NCBI RefSeq assembly: GCF_031432425.1
Contig: NZ_JAVKPH010000005.1
Location: 176,881 to 240,880 of the forward strand
Direction of reading: 5' to 3'
Source of the DNA: Ruixingdingia sedimenti
Lineage (GTDB): Bacteria; Pseudomonadota; Alphaproteobacteria; Rhodobacterales; Rhodobacteraceae
Length of the DNA: 64,000 bases
The notes under the pieces are model-generated. The model was not told the DNA's origin, made no database searches, and saw nothing but the letters and a program-made list of their open reading frames with translations. This document shows positions 1 to 8,482 of this stretch, piece by piece (positions within the stretch are counted from its first letter, which is position 1; each line of letters begins with the position of its first letter). The translations under genes were made by a program, and so were the position numbers.

Positions 1-1003
1 CGCGCGGGGTGAAGGGCGGCCACAGAAGGTCGCGCCGGTCGATCACCAGTTCCTTCAGGTCGGCCACGCCCACCAGCCCGCGCACCTCGACCACCTCGTC
101 GGGGGCGGCGTCGAGTTCGGCCATGATCAGCGCGCGCAGCCCCTCCGGCGCGCCGGCAGAGATCTTGAGCCGGATCACCTCGCCCCGCCGGCGGCGTTTC
201 AGCGCGTGTTCGAACTCGCGCACCAGATCCTCGGCCTCGTCCTCGACCTCGATGTCGCTGTCGCGCAGCACGCGGAAGGTGCAGTGGCCGGTTTCCTCGT
301 ATCCCGGGAACAGGCTGCGCAGATGCAGCAACAGCATCTCTTCCATCGGCAGGACGCGGTATTCGCCTTCCTTGCCCGGCAGCACCACGAATCGCGCGAT
401 CTGCTGCGGGATGGGCAGGATCGCGCGCAGCTTGCGCCGGTCGGCGATGCGTTCCAGTTCCAGCCCCAGACAGAAGCCGGTGTTGGGGATGAAGGGAAAG
501 GGATGCGCCGGGTCGATGGCCAGCGGCGACAGCACCGGGAACACCTTGGCGACGAAATGTTCCTGCAGGAAGGCCCGGTCGCGCACCGTCAGCTTGGCGC
601 GGCTGAGGATGGCGATCCCGGCATCCTCCATCTCGCGCTTCAGCTTGTTGAACACCTTCTGCTGCACCTGCATGAGGTTGCGCGCATCGGCGTTGATCAG
701 CACCAGCTGTTCGGCGGGCGTGCGCCCGTCATCGGACAGCGTGCTCTTGTTCGCCCGCGCAAGTTCGCGCAGCCCGGCCACGCGGACGGTATAGAATTCG
801 TCCAGGTTGGTGGCGGAAATCGACAGGAACCGCAGCCGTTCCAGCAGCGGCACGCGGGGATTCGCCGCCTCGTCCAGCACCCGCCAGTTGAACGCGAGCC
901 AGGACAGTTCCCGGTTGAAGAACCGCCGCGGGCCCCGGGTTTCGGAATCCGGCAGGGTCACGGGATCGGGAAAGGGGGCGGCAAGAAAATCGGCCTGGGT
1001 CAT
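1..1003 (-). CDS. ppk1: Polyphosphate kinase 1, N-terminal part (cut by window edge)
   Basis: The visible 334 residues are the N-terminal half of Ppk1, which makes and degrades polyphosphate from ATP. The diagnostic segment is FFNRELSWLAFNWRVLDEA near residue 28, followed by the helical N-terminal domain (FLSISATNLDEFYTVRVAGL) and PHPFPFIPN-like sequence. The catalytic phosphohistidine region lies outside the window. The start is the ATG at 1003, which gives the family-typical N-terminus. It follows hdaA by 27 bases on the same strand, so it is probably the last gene of a permease-hda-ppk operon. Function is secure from family conservation; activity cannot be judged from a partial gene. Confidence 0.93.
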   Translation of the reverse strand, partial: MTQADFLAAPFPDPVTLPDSETRGPRRFFNRELSWLAFNWRVLDEAANPRVPLLERLRFLSISATNLDEFYTVRVAGLRELARANKSTLSDDGRTPAEQLVLINADARNLMQVQQKVFNKLKREMEDAGIAILSRAKLTVRDRAFLQEHFVAKVFPVLSPLAIDPAHPFPFIPNTGFCLGLELERIADRRKLRAILPIPQQIARFVVLPGKEGEYRVLPMEEMLLLHLRSLFPGYEETGHCTFRVLRDSDIEVEDEAEDLVREFEHALKRRRRGEVIRLKISAGAPEGLRALIMAELDAAPDEVVEVRGLVGVADLKELVIDRRDLLWPPFTPR

Positions 1004-1030
1004 AAGATCCCTACACTCCGGCTGGTGGCG

Positions 1031-1729
1031 TCATCCGCCTTCTGCCGCATCTTCAACAAGGTTTTGTAACACTTCGGCGGCAAGCGCGCGGGTGACGGGG
1101 CGCGATTGTTCCAGCGCGCGCGCATCCAGCGCCGCGACCAGCGCCTGCGCCACATCCAGCGCGCGCGGCATGCGCGGCACCAGCCAGTCGATCAGCCCCG
1201 GCGCGACCGCCAGTTGCCGGTCGGCGAAAAGCTTGATCAGGACCGCGGCCAGCAGCGCGTCGTCGGGGCTGCCGATGCGCGCAAGTCCGGCGGCCTGCAT
1301 GCGGCTGGCCAGATCGGGCAGCGCGAGGCCCCAGTCGCGCGGTGGGCCGGCGGCCGTGACCAGCAGCGCGCCCCGCGCCTCTGCCACCAGCAGGTTGTGC
1401 AGGTGGAACAGCGCGCGTTCGGCCGCGCCCTTGCCCCCGATGCGGTCGGCATCCTCGACCGCGACCGCGCCGGTCGCGGCCAGCGCCGGCAGGTCGGCCC
1501 CGGGCAGGTCGGCGGCGGCGATGACCGCCGCCCCGCTCGCCGCCGCCCAGACATGGGCCAGATGCGTCTTGCCCGCGCCAGGGGGGCCCGCCAGCACCAG
1601 CTTGCCCCCCGGCCAGCCGCGCCAGCCCTCGACCGCCGTCAGCGCCTGCGCATTGGCGGGCGAGACGATGAAATCCGCCCGCCCCCGCGCCACCCGCACC
1701 GGCAGGTCGAGGATCAGCTGCCGGTTCAT
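1031..1729 (-). CDS. hdaA: Hda-type DnaA homologue (regulatory inactivation of DnaA)
   Basis: A 232-residue AAA+ protein related to the ATPase domain of DnaA but without a DNA-binding domain. Walker A is GPPGAGKT (residues 48-55) and a Walker-B-like VEDAD is at 91-95. The N-terminus QLILDLP (residues 4-10) resembles the sliding-clamp-binding motif of Hda proteins, which stimulate ATP hydrolysis by DnaA after replication initiation. The ATG at 1729 overlaps the stop of the upstream permease by four bases (ATGA), indicating translational coupling. An upstream in-frame start would run deep into the permease gene and is not credible. It could alternatively be annotated simply as a DnaA-related ATPase. 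Confidence 0.85.
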   Translation of the reverse strand: MNRQLILDLPVRVARGRADFIVSPANAQALTAVEGWRGWPGGKLVLAGPPGAGKTHLAHVWAAASGAAVIAAADLPGADLPALAATGAVAVEDADRIGGKGAAERALFHLHNLLVAEARGALLVTAAGPPRDWGLALPDLASRMQAAGLARIGSPDDALLAAVLIKLFADRQLAVAPGLIDWLVPRMPRALDVAQALVAALDARALEQSRPVTRALAAEVLQNLVEDAAEGG

Positions 1730-2814
1730 CCCGCGTCCCCGTCGGTTCCGGCCGGCGGCCGCCGGCCTAGGCCCCGGTACAGCAGGCTCGATTCGTATTT
1801 CTGCGCCGCGAACCGCATCAGCACCCCGATCGCCGCCGCCACCGGCACCGCCACCACCATGCCCACGAACCCGAAAAGGGATCCGAAGGCCGACAGCGCG
1901 AACAACAGCCACACCGGATGCAGGCCCACCGACCCGCCCACCAGCTTGGGCGTGAGGATGTTGCCCTCGACGAACTGGCCCAGCACGAAGATCGCCACCA
2001 CGATCCCGATCGACAGCCAGTCGCCCCAGAACTGGAACAGCGACAGCCCGATGGCCAGTACGCCGCCCACCAGCGTGCCGACATAGGGAATGAAGGCGAT
2101 GGCCCCCGCGATGGCGCCGATCACCAGCCCGAATTGCAGCCCCGCCACCGTCAGCGCCACGGCATAGAACCCGCCGAGGATCATGCAGACCGACATCTGC
2201 CCGCGCACGAACCCGGCCAGCACCAGGTCGATCTCATGCGCCAGATGGCGGATCACCGGGGCATGGTCGCGCGGCAGCATGTCGTCGATGCGGGCGATCA
2301 TCCGGTCCCAGTCCAGCAGCATGTAGAAGGCCACCACCGGCACGACGACGATGAACAGCACCGCCCCGATCACCCCCATGGCCGAGGTCAGCAGGCTGTT
2401 CGCCAGTTCCCCCCCGCGCGACTTGATCCCCTCGCCGATCTCGCCCAGGGTCTGGCGGATGGTGCTGGTCTCGTCCCGGATTTCCGGGAAATGGTCGATC
2501 AGGAAGGTCTGCAACTGCGTCAGCAGGTCGGGCGCGGTGTTGATCAGCGCGCGCAGTTCCGACACCAGCGTCGGGATCACCGCCAGAACCAGCAGCACCG
2601 CCACCAGCACCGCGACGACCGAGATGGTGATGGTGGCCAGCACCCGGCTCATGCCCCAGCGTTCCAGCCGGTCGGCCACGGGATCGAGGAAATAGGCGAT
2701 CGCGCCGCCGACGAGGAAGGGCAGGATCACATCGCCCAGAAGCCACAGGATCAGCAGGAAAACCGCCGCGGCGATGCCCCAGTACCGCAACTGTTCCCGG
2801 ATCGACAATGCCAT
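1726..2814 (-). CDS. AI-2E family transporter (PerM-type permease)
   Basis: A 362-residue integral membrane protein of the PerM/AI-2E exporter family. The N-terminal helices begin around residue 10 (YWGIAAAVFLLILWLLGDV), a long polar stretch follows at roughly 85-150, and several hydrophobic helices fill the C-terminal half, including the family-typical GAIAFIPYVGTLVGG segment. The substrate is unknown; members have been linked to autoinducer-2 or to Na+/H+ antiport. The start at 2814 has a GGAAGGGA ribosome site just upstream. A longer reading frame to 2925 adds 37 unconserved residues and was rejected. It is the first gene of the operon with hdaA and ppk1. Confidence 0.85.
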   Translation of the reverse strand: MALSIREQLRYWGIAAAVFLLILWLLGDVILPFLVGGAIAYFLDPVADRLERWGMSRVLATITISVVAVLVAVLLVLAVIPTLVSELRALINTAPDLLTQLQTFLIDHFPEIRDETSTIRQTLGEIGEGIKSRGGELANSLLTSAMGVIGAVLFIVVVPVVAFYMLLDWDRMIARIDDMLPRDHAPVIRHLAHEIDLVLAGFVRGQMSVCMILGGFYAVALTVAGLQFGLVIGAIAGAIAFIPYVGTLVGGVLAIGLSLFQFWGDWLSIGIVVAIFVLGQFVEGNILTPKLVGGSVGLHPVWLLFALSAFGSLFGFVGMVVAVPVAAAIGVLMRFAAQKYESSLLYRGLGRRPPAGTDGDAG

Positions 2815-3123
2815 CGAAAAATCCCTTCCGCCCGACGCCATCAGATTGCCCAACCCCGCCCGCGTTGCAAGGGGCAGGGGGATCACGAAGGTGAAGAGGG
2901 CGGGGCGCAAAGCGCCCGTGGACATGGGGGGCCGTGCGGCGGCGGGATGTCATCGCGGCCGCCGGAAGGCGCGCGCGGGGGGCAGGATGCATCCGTTTCT
3001 CACCCGCGGCGGCGGGGCTTCCCCCGCACGGTGCGCTTTGGACGAAGGCAAAGCCCCGCCCCGCTTGCCTGCCCCCTGCGGATCGCATAATCCCTGCGGG
3101 TGCCAATCCCACCGGAGGAACCG

Positions 3124-4464
3124 ATGCGCCTGTCCCGCTATTTCCTGCCCGTCCTGCGGGAAAACCCCGCCGAGGCGCAGATCGTCAGCCACCGCTACAT
3201 GCTGCGCGCGGGCATGATCAAGCAGCAGGCCGCGGGGATCTATTCCTGGCTGCCGCTCGGCTATCGCGTGCTCAGGCGGATCGAGGACATCGTGCATCAG
3301 GAACAGGCGCGCGCCGGCCACATCCCGCTGCTGATGCCCACGCTGCAACCGGCGGACCTGTGGCGCGAATCCGGCCGCTACGACGACTACGGGCAGGAAA
3401 TGCTGCGCATCACCGACCGGCACAAGCGCGATCTGCTCTACGGGCCGACGAACGAGGAGATGATCACCGACATCTTCCGCAGCCATGTCGGCAGCTACAA
3501 GGACCTGCCGCTGACGCTCTATCATATCCAGTGGAAGTTCCGCGATGAGATCCGCCCGCGCTTCGGCGTCATGCGGGGGCGCGAGTTCCTGATGAAGGAC
3601 GGCTACAACTTCGACATCGACAAGGACGCCGCGCTGCACGCCTACAACCGCCACATGGTCAGCTATCTGCGCACCTACGAACGCATGGGGCTGACGGCGA
3701 TCCCGATGCGCGCGGCCTCGGGCCCCATCGGGGGCGACAACACGCATGAATTCCTGGTGCTGGCGGCGACGGGCGAGTCGGAAGTGTTCTACGACGACCG
3801 GGTGACGGGCCTGAAACTGGGCGACCGCGTGGTGGATTTCGACGACCGGGCCGAGGTGGCGGGGATCTGCAAGGAATTCACCACCCTCTACGCCCGCACC
3901 GACGAAACCCACGACCCCGCGTTGTTCGACCAGATCCCCGAGGCGCACCGCAAGGTCGGCCGGGGGATCGAGGTGGGGCAGATCTTCTACTTCTCGACCA
4001 AGTATTCCGAACCGATGGGCGCGGTGGTGGTCAACGACAAGGGCGAGCGCGTGCCCGTCCACATGGGCAGCCACGGCATCGGCGTGTCGCGCCTTCTGGG
4101 CGCGATCATCGAGGCGAGCCATGACGACAAGGGCATCATCTGGCCCGAGGGCGTGACCCCCTTCCCGGTGGGGATCGTGAACCTGAAACAGGGCGACGCC
4201 GCGACCGATGCGGCCTGCGAGGGGCTTTACAAGGCGCTGACCGCGCAGGGGCTGGAACCGCTCTACGATGACCGCGACGAACGCGCGGGGGCCAAGTTCG
4301 CGACGATGGACCTGATCGGCCTGCCGTGGCGGATCACCGTGGGGCCGCGCGGGCTGGCGAACGGCAAGGTGGAACTGACCAGCCGCCGCACCGGCGAATC
4401 CGAGGAAATGAGCCCCGAGGCCGCGGTGGACCGTATCGCGCAGATCTACGCCGCGCATCCCTGA
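3124..4464 (+). CDS. proS: Proline--tRNA ligase, short alphaproteobacterial form
   Basis: Class II aminoacyl-tRNA synthetase that charges tRNA-Pro. Its 446 residues match the short alphaproteobacterial type, which lacks the roughly 180-residue INS editing domain found in the E. coli enzyme. Motif 2 is seen as FRDEIRPRFGVMRGREF followed by LMKDGYNFD, and motif 3 as GIGVSRLLGAIIE. An anticodon-binding domain follows to the end. The start at 3124 is preceded by GGAGG at good spacing; an in-frame ATG 24 bases upstream has no comparable site. The absence of INS implies that mischarged Ala-tRNA-Pro must be cleared by a separate deacylase encoded elsewhere. Confidence 0.96.
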   Translation: MRLSRYFLPVLRENPAEAQIVSHRYMLRAGMIKQQAAGIYSWLPLGYRVLRRIEDIVHQEQARAGHIPLLMPTLQPADLWRESGRYDDYGQEMLRITDRHKRDLLYGPTNEEMITDIFRSHVGSYKDLPLTLYHIQWKFRDEIRPRFGVMRGREFLMKDGYNFDIDKDAALHAYNRHMVSYLRTYERMGLTAIPMRAASGPIGGDNTHEFLVLAATGESEVFYDDRVTGLKLGDRVVDFDDRAEVAGICKEFTTLYARTDETHDPALFDQIPEAHRKVGRGIEVGQIFYFSTKYSEPMGAVVVNDKGERVPVHMGSHGIGVSRLLGAIIEASHDDKGIIWPEGVTPFPVGIVNLKQGDAATDAACEGLYKALTAQGLEPLYDDRDERAGAKFATMDLIGLPWRITVGPRGLANGKVELTSRRTGESEEMSPEAAVDRIAQIYAAHP

Positions 4465-4529
4465 GCCCCCGGCTTGACCCCCACCCCCGCGCCGCCCATC
4501 TTGAACGGGTGGCATCCGGGGGAAGGGCG

Positions 4530-4799
4530 ATGGCCGGCGGTTGGGCGCATGACGGCGCGGTGAACGAACAGATCGAGGCGTCGATCGGGGATGAACTCGC
4601 CCGGATGCGGGCGCGCCCGCGCCCGCGGGGCGAAAGCTTCACCCATTGCGCCGAATGCGACGAACCGATCCCCGAGGCGCGCAGGCAGGCGGTCCCGGGC
4701 GTCAAGCTCTGCATCGACTGCCAGCAGACCCGCGACGCACGGCCCGTCCTGCGCGGCGGCATCAACCGGCGCGGATCGAAGGACAGCCAGTTGAAGTGA
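4530..4799 (+). CDS. ybiI: DksA/TraR C4-type zinc-finger protein (YbiI-like)
   Basis: A small 89-residue protein that closely follows the YbiI pattern: an acidic N-terminus beginning MAGGWAHDGAVNEQIEAS, a C4 zinc finger made by CAEC and CIDC about 20 residues apart with IPEARRQAVPGVKL between, and the conserved tail INRRGSKDSQL. Proteins of this group resemble the DksA zinc finger but lack its long coiled coil, and their precise role is not established. The start at 4530 has GGGGGAAGG upstream. It follows proS on the same strand by 65 bases, so co-transcription is possible. Confidence 0.85.
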   Translation: MAGGWAHDGAVNEQIEASIGDELARMRARPRPRGESFTHCAECDEPIPEARRQAVPGVKLCIDCQQTRDARPVLRGGINRRGSKDSQLK

Positions 4800-4831
4800 C
4801 CCTGCGGGGGCAATTTGTTCCCCCGGGCAGG

Positions 4832-5028
4832 CTGGCGAAGGCGCGTGCCTTCGCCATATCCGGCGCGTGGAGTTGCCCCGGCCGGTGGCCCAAAGCCCCC
4901 GGCCAGCGCCCGCCCCGCCCATGGCGGGCGCCGGCCTCTCCATTTTCCCCGGCATCACCGTCCCTGGCGCCATCGCCGCGCCACGGGCGGGGGAAACGCA
5001 GTGCGTTTCCTGATCCCGCCCGGCCCCG
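4832..5028 (+). repeat. Dispersed intergenic element, family B copy 1
   Basis: Non-coding block filling most of the gap between ybiI and lolC. It contains three palindromes in order: arms GGCGAAGGC and GCCTTCGCC (4834-4855), a CCGCCC/GGGCG hairpin around CCATGG, and arms GGAAACGC and GCGTTTCC (4992-5010). The same modules recur in the same order at 17648-17869 and inverted at 14881-15002 and 55690-55832. No coding potential is seen. The remaining bases to 5197 hold only the lolC ribosome-binding region. Confidence 0.8.
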
Positions 5029-5197
5029 TCATGGCGCGAATGTCGATGCGGCCCGGGGCGGGGTGTTGCAGGCGCGGGGCCGGCGCTCCCCCCGAACCCC
5101 TTCACATCGGCGTAGGCCGGGCCGCGCCCCGCAGCCCCTCGCTTGACCTTCGCCCCACCCGCCGCCATGGTGCCCGCCAGCCACAACCGGAGCCGCC

Positions 5198-6484
5198 ATG
5201 GCCGCCAGAACCGCCCCCTTCGCCGCCTTCGAATGGATGATCGCCTGGCGCTATCTGCGCGCGCGGCGGGCCGAGGGCGGGGTCAGCGTGATGACCTGGA
5301 TCAGCCTTGTCGGCATCACGCTGGCGGTGTTCGCGCTGATCGCCACGCTGGCGGTGCGTGCGGGGTTCCGCGCCGAATTCGTGGACACGATCCTGGGCGC
5401 CAATGCCCATGTCACCGTCTATTCCGCCGCGCGGCAGACGCCTGCGGGCGGGCTCGACCGGACGATGGCGGATTACGCCGGAACGGCCGCCCGCATCGCC
5501 GAAATCCCCGGCGTCACCCGCACCGCCCCCCTGATCCGCGGCCAGGTGATGGCCAATGCCACGGGGCGCAACGCGGGGGCGGAGGTCTACGGCATCACGC
5601 TCGACGACCTGCGCACCATCCCCCGCGTCGGCCGGGCAGAGACCTTCGAGGGCGACATCGCCCGGTTCGATCAGGGCATCGCCATCGGGTCCGGCCTTGC
5701 GCGCGAACTGGGCGTGGTGGCGGGCGACCGCATCCGCCTGATCTCGCCCGAGGGGGTGCGCACGGCCTTCGGCACCTCGCCCCGGGTGAACGCCTATGAG
5801 GTGGTCTATATCTTCACCGCCGGGCGCTACGACATCGACCGCACCCGCATCTACATGCCCTTCGCCGAGGCGCAGAGCTATTTCAACCGCGAGGGCGTGG
5901 CCGACGAGATCGAGGTCATGGTCGAAAACCCCGAGGCGGTGGACGGCTACGCGCTGCGCCTGATGCAGGCGGCGGGCGACCATGCGCTGGTCTGGACATG
6001 GCGCGACAGCGCCGGCAGCTTCCTGCGCGCGCTGGACGTGGAGGACAACGTGATGTTCGTGATCCTGTCCATCCTCGTGCTGATCGCGGCGATGAACATC
6101 GTCTCGGGCCTGATCATGCTGGTCAAGAACAAGGGCCGCGACATCGGCATCCTGCGCACGATGGGCCTGACCGAAGGGTCCGTCCTGCGGGTGTTCTTCA
6201 TCTGCGGCGCGGCGACGGGGCTGGCGGGAACGGCGGCGGGGGTGGTGCTGGGATGCCTGTTCGCGATCTATATCGACCCGGTGTTTTCCTTCGTGAACTG
6301 GGTCGCGGGCGGCGGCGTCTGGGATCCGTCGATCCGGGGCATCTACAACCTGCCGGCGCAGTTGCGGCTGGCCGATGTGATGCAGGCGGTGGGGCTGTCG
6401 CTGGGTCTGTCGTTCATCGTCACCATCTTTCCCGCGCGGCGCGCGGCGCGCATGAACCCGGTGGAGGCCCTGCGCTATGAGTGA
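5198..6484 (+). CDS. lolC: Lipoprotein-releasing ABC transporter permease (LolC/LolE/LolF type)
   Basis: A 428-residue FtsX/LolCE-family permease that extracts outer-membrane lipoproteins from the inner membrane and passes them to LolA. The architecture is typical: an N-terminal FEWMIAWRYLRARR, a first membrane helix at about residues 30-52, a large periplasmic domain, then three C-terminal helices near 285-310, 330-350 and 390-415. Only one permease gene accompanies lolD, so the complex may be a homodimeric LolDF-type transporter rather than LolCDE. The start at 5198 has GGAG upstream. Its last eight bases overlap lolD. Confidence 0.9.
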   Translation: MAARTAPFAAFEWMIAWRYLRARRAEGGVSVMTWISLVGITLAVFALIATLAVRAGFRAEFVDTILGANAHVTVYSAARQTPAGGLDRTMADYAGTAARIAEIPGVTRTAPLIRGQVMANATGRNAGAEVYGITLDDLRTIPRVGRAETFEGDIARFDQGIAIGSGLARELGVVAGDRIRLISPEGVRTAFGTSPRVNAYEVVYIFTAGRYDIDRTRIYMPFAEAQSYFNREGVADEIEVMVENPEAVDGYALRLMQAAGDHALVWTWRDSAGSFLRALDVEDNVMFVILSILVLIAAMNIVSGLIMLVKNKGRDIGILRTMGLTEGSVLRVFFICGAATGLAGTAAGVVLGCLFAIYIDPVFSFVNWVAGGGVWDPSIRGIYNLPAQLRLADVMQAVGLSLGLSFIVTIFPARRAARMNPVEALRYE

Positions 6485-7154
6485 CGCGGTGCTGATGCTC
6501 GACGGGATCGAAAAGACCTACAACCGCAACCGCCCGGGCGAGGTGCGGGTGTTGCAGGGGGCAAGCCTTTCCGTTGCGCGGGGCGAGGTGGTGGCGCTGG
6601 TCGCCCCTTCGGGTGCGGGGAAATCGACGCTGCTGCATGTGGCGGGGCTTCTGGATACGCCCGATGCGGGGCAGGTGGCGATCGCCGGGCGGGCGATGCA
6701 GGGCGCATCCGACCGCGCGCGGACCGAAATGCGCCGGGGCGAGGTGGGCTTCATCTACCAGTTCCACCACCTGTTGCCCGAATTCACCGCGCTGGAAAAC
6801 ATCGTGCTGCCGCAACTGGCGAATGGCGCAGGCGCCGCCGCGGCGCGGGCGCGGGCCGAGGGCCTGCTGGCCCGCGTCGGCCTTGCCGCCCGCGCCGGCC
6901 ACCGGCCCGCGGCGCTGTCGGGGGGCGAACAGCAGCGCGTGGCCTTCTGCCGCGCGCTGGCCAATGCGCCGAAGCTTCTGCTGGCGGACGAACCCACCGG
7001 CAACCTCGACCCCGCGACCTCGGCGCAGGTGTTCGGCGTGCTGATGGAGGTGGTGCGCGAAACCGGCCTGTCGGCGCTGATCGCGACCCACAACATGGAC
7101 CTTGCCGCGCGGATGGACCGGGTGGTGCGGCTGGAGGCGGGGCGGGTGGTCTGA
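6477..7154 (+). CDS. lolD: Lipoprotein-releasing ABC transporter ATPase LolD
   Basis: A 225-residue ABC ATPase that powers lipoprotein release by the adjoining permease. The P-loop is APSGAGKS (43-50), with Ala in place of the usual first Gly. The ABC signature LSGGEQQRVAFCRAL and Walker B LLLADEPTGNLD are intact, and the H-loop is in IATHNMDLA. It starts inside the end of the permease gene (eight-base overlap), so the two are translationally coupled. The gene ends just before a family A repeat in a convergent gap. Confidence 0.95.
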   Translation: MSDAVLMLDGIEKTYNRNRPGEVRVLQGASLSVARGEVVALVAPSGAGKSTLLHVAGLLDTPDAGQVAIAGRAMQGASDRARTEMRRGEVGFIYQFHHLLPEFTALENIVLPQLANGAGAAAARARAEGLLARVGLAARAGHRPAALSGGEQQRVAFCRALANAPKLLLADEPTGNLDPATSAQVFGVLMEVVRETGLSALIATHNMDLAARMDRVVRLEAGRVV

Positions 7155-7160
7155 CCGGAA

Positions 7161-7222
7161 GGCGTTGCGCGGGCGGAGGGTGCGGGGCCTCCGGCGGGGA
7201 TATTTAGGGACAGAAAATGATC
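7161..7222 (+). repeat. Dispersed GGATATTT element, family A copy 1
   Basis: The block reads through a GCGCGGGCGGAGGGTGCGG-like lead-in, then CCTCCGGCGGGGATATTT, then AGGGACAGAAAATGATCA. It matches the left half of the element at 40752-40905 almost base for base. It starts seven bases after the lolD stop in the convergent gap with a DMT transporter. The rest of the gap to 7314 shows nothing recognisable. Confidence 0.8.
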
Positions 7223-7314
7223 AGGGGTGCGCCAGTGCGGGACGGGCGCGCCGGTGGCTTCATCTTGCCGGAAATACTCGAACACAGCACCCGCCACGCG
7301 GCCGACGCCGGGGA

Positions 7315-7764
7315 TCAGCCCCTTTGCGTCAGCAGCACGCCCGCGGCCATCACCGCGATGCCGGTGGCGCGGATCAGGCTGATCGGCTTGACCGGCGCGC
7401 CCATCAGCCCGAAATGGTCGATCACCGCGGCAGAGACCATCTGGCCCACCAGCACGCAGAAGATCGCGTTGCCGAGCCCGAAGCGTGGCGCGACTACCGT
7501 GACGCTGACGAGGTAGAAGGTCATCAGAAGCCCGCCGAACAGCAGGTGGCGCGGCTGCGCGGCGAGTTTCGCCAGCGGCGCGGGGCCGGTGGTGAACAGC
7601 ATCACCGCCACCGCGCCCAGGAACGCCACCACCAGCAGCACGCAGGCCGCCGCCGCGGGCGCGCCGAGCCGGAGCCCGAGCTGCGCGTTGAGCATCGCCA
7701 GCACCGGCACCCCGGCGCCCGCGGCCAGCATCACCGCGGCAAAGCGCAGATGGTCGGGGTTCAT
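7315..7764 (-). CDS. DMT-family transporter (DUF606/YdcZ type)
   Basis: A 149-residue very hydrophobic protein with about five predicted membrane helices, matching the short YdcZ/DUF606 branch of the drug/metabolite transporter superfamily. These half-size proteins probably dimerise. The family segments LNAQLG near residue 26 and FCVLVGQMVSAAVIDHFGLMG near 102-122 are visible. The ATG at 7764 overlaps the hisE stop by four bases, so it is read as the last gene of the his cluster. The substrate is unknown and no direct tie to histidine is visible. Confidence 0.85.
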   Translation of the reverse strand: MNPDHLRFAAVMLAAGAGVPVLAMLNAQLGLRLGAPAAAACVLLVVAFLGAVAVMLFTTGPAPLAKLAAQPRHLLFGGLLMTFYLVSVTVVAPRFGLGNAIFCVLVGQMVSAAVIDHFGLMGAPVKPISLIRATGIAVMAAGVLLTQRG

Positions 7765-8072
7765 GGCCGCGCCGCCTTTTCGGCGATGCCCGAGGTGCCC
7801 TCGCGCCGTTCCAGTTCGGCCAGCACATCGGCCAGCGTCACGTCGCGCGCGGCCAGCATCACCAGCAGGTGATAGATCACATCCGCGGCCTCGGCCGTCA
7901 GGCGCGCGCGGTCGCCCTTCACCGCCTCGATGATCGCCTCGATGGCCTCTTCGCCGAATTTCTCGGCGCATTTCTCGGGGCCCTTCGCCAGCAGCTTGGC
8001 GGTCCAGGAACTGTCCGGGTCCGCGCCCTTGCGGGCGGCGATGGTGGCGGCGAGGCGGTCGAGCGTACTCAT
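7761..8072 (-). CDS. hisE: Phosphoribosyl-ATP pyrophosphatase HisE
   Basis: A 103-residue stand-alone HisE, which hydrolyses phosphoribosyl-ATP to phosphoribosyl-AMP in histidine synthesis. The MazG-like metal-binding helices are recognisable: SSWTAKLLAKGPEKCAEKFG, then EEAIEAIIEA and EAADVIYHLLVML. It overlaps both neighbours by four bases (ATGA at each end), so it is tightly coupled between the unknown his-cluster protein and the DMT transporter. Confidence 0.96.
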   Translation of the reverse strand: MSTLDRLAATIAARKGADPDSSWTAKLLAKGPEKCAEKFGEEAIEAIIEAVKGDRARLTAEAADVIYHLLVMLAARDVTLADVLAELERREGTSGIAEKAARP

Positions 8073-8482
8073 CTGAGCATTCCTTGCAGGCGGCTGTCGT
8101 GCATGAATATCGCATCCAGCATGGCGAAGGCCCGGGGCGCGAAAGGGGTGCCGAGGATGTCGGCACGGGACAGCGCGGTGGCGTTGGCGCCGGTGTCCTG
8201 CGGCATGTCGGTGATCCGGAAACCCTCTGCCGCCGGGTCGTATACCGCGCGGAACAGCTGGCGTGCCGCGGGATCGCCGGAGGACCAGTCCCCGGTGCCG
8301 ATCTGGAACAGGACGCCGTGGTCGCGGTGCCCGGCGGCGAAGCGCAGGGCATAGAAGGCCAGCCAGCCGGCGGGGGCGAACAATTCGCCCTCGATCCGGC
8401 TGGTGGTCGTGCCGCAGCAGTCGCAGGGCGTCTGGTGGATATCGCCTTCCTCCAGGCGGATATCCTGCCATGCCAGCGTCAC
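8069..8482 (-). CDS. Uncharacterised protein embedded between hisF and hisE
   Basis: A 137-residue protein of unknown function. No ATG is available near the hisF end. The best start is the GTG at 8482, giving MTLAWQDIRLEEGD and overlapping the hisF stop by four bases. A CDCC cluster lies near residue 20, and PAGWLAFYALRFAAGHRDHGVLFQIGTG suggests a compact soluble fold; there is no signal peptide or membrane helix. Because it is coupled to hisF upstream and hisE downstream it is surely expressed with the histidine genes. I do not recognise a family and assign no function. Confidence 0.75.
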   Translation of the reverse strand: MTLAWQDIRLEEGDIHQTPCDCCGTTTSRIEGELFAPAGWLAFYALRFAAGHRDHGVLFQIGTGDWSSGDPAARQLFRAVYDPAAEGFRITDMPQDTGANATALSRADILGTPFAPRAFAMLDAIFMHDSRLQGMLR

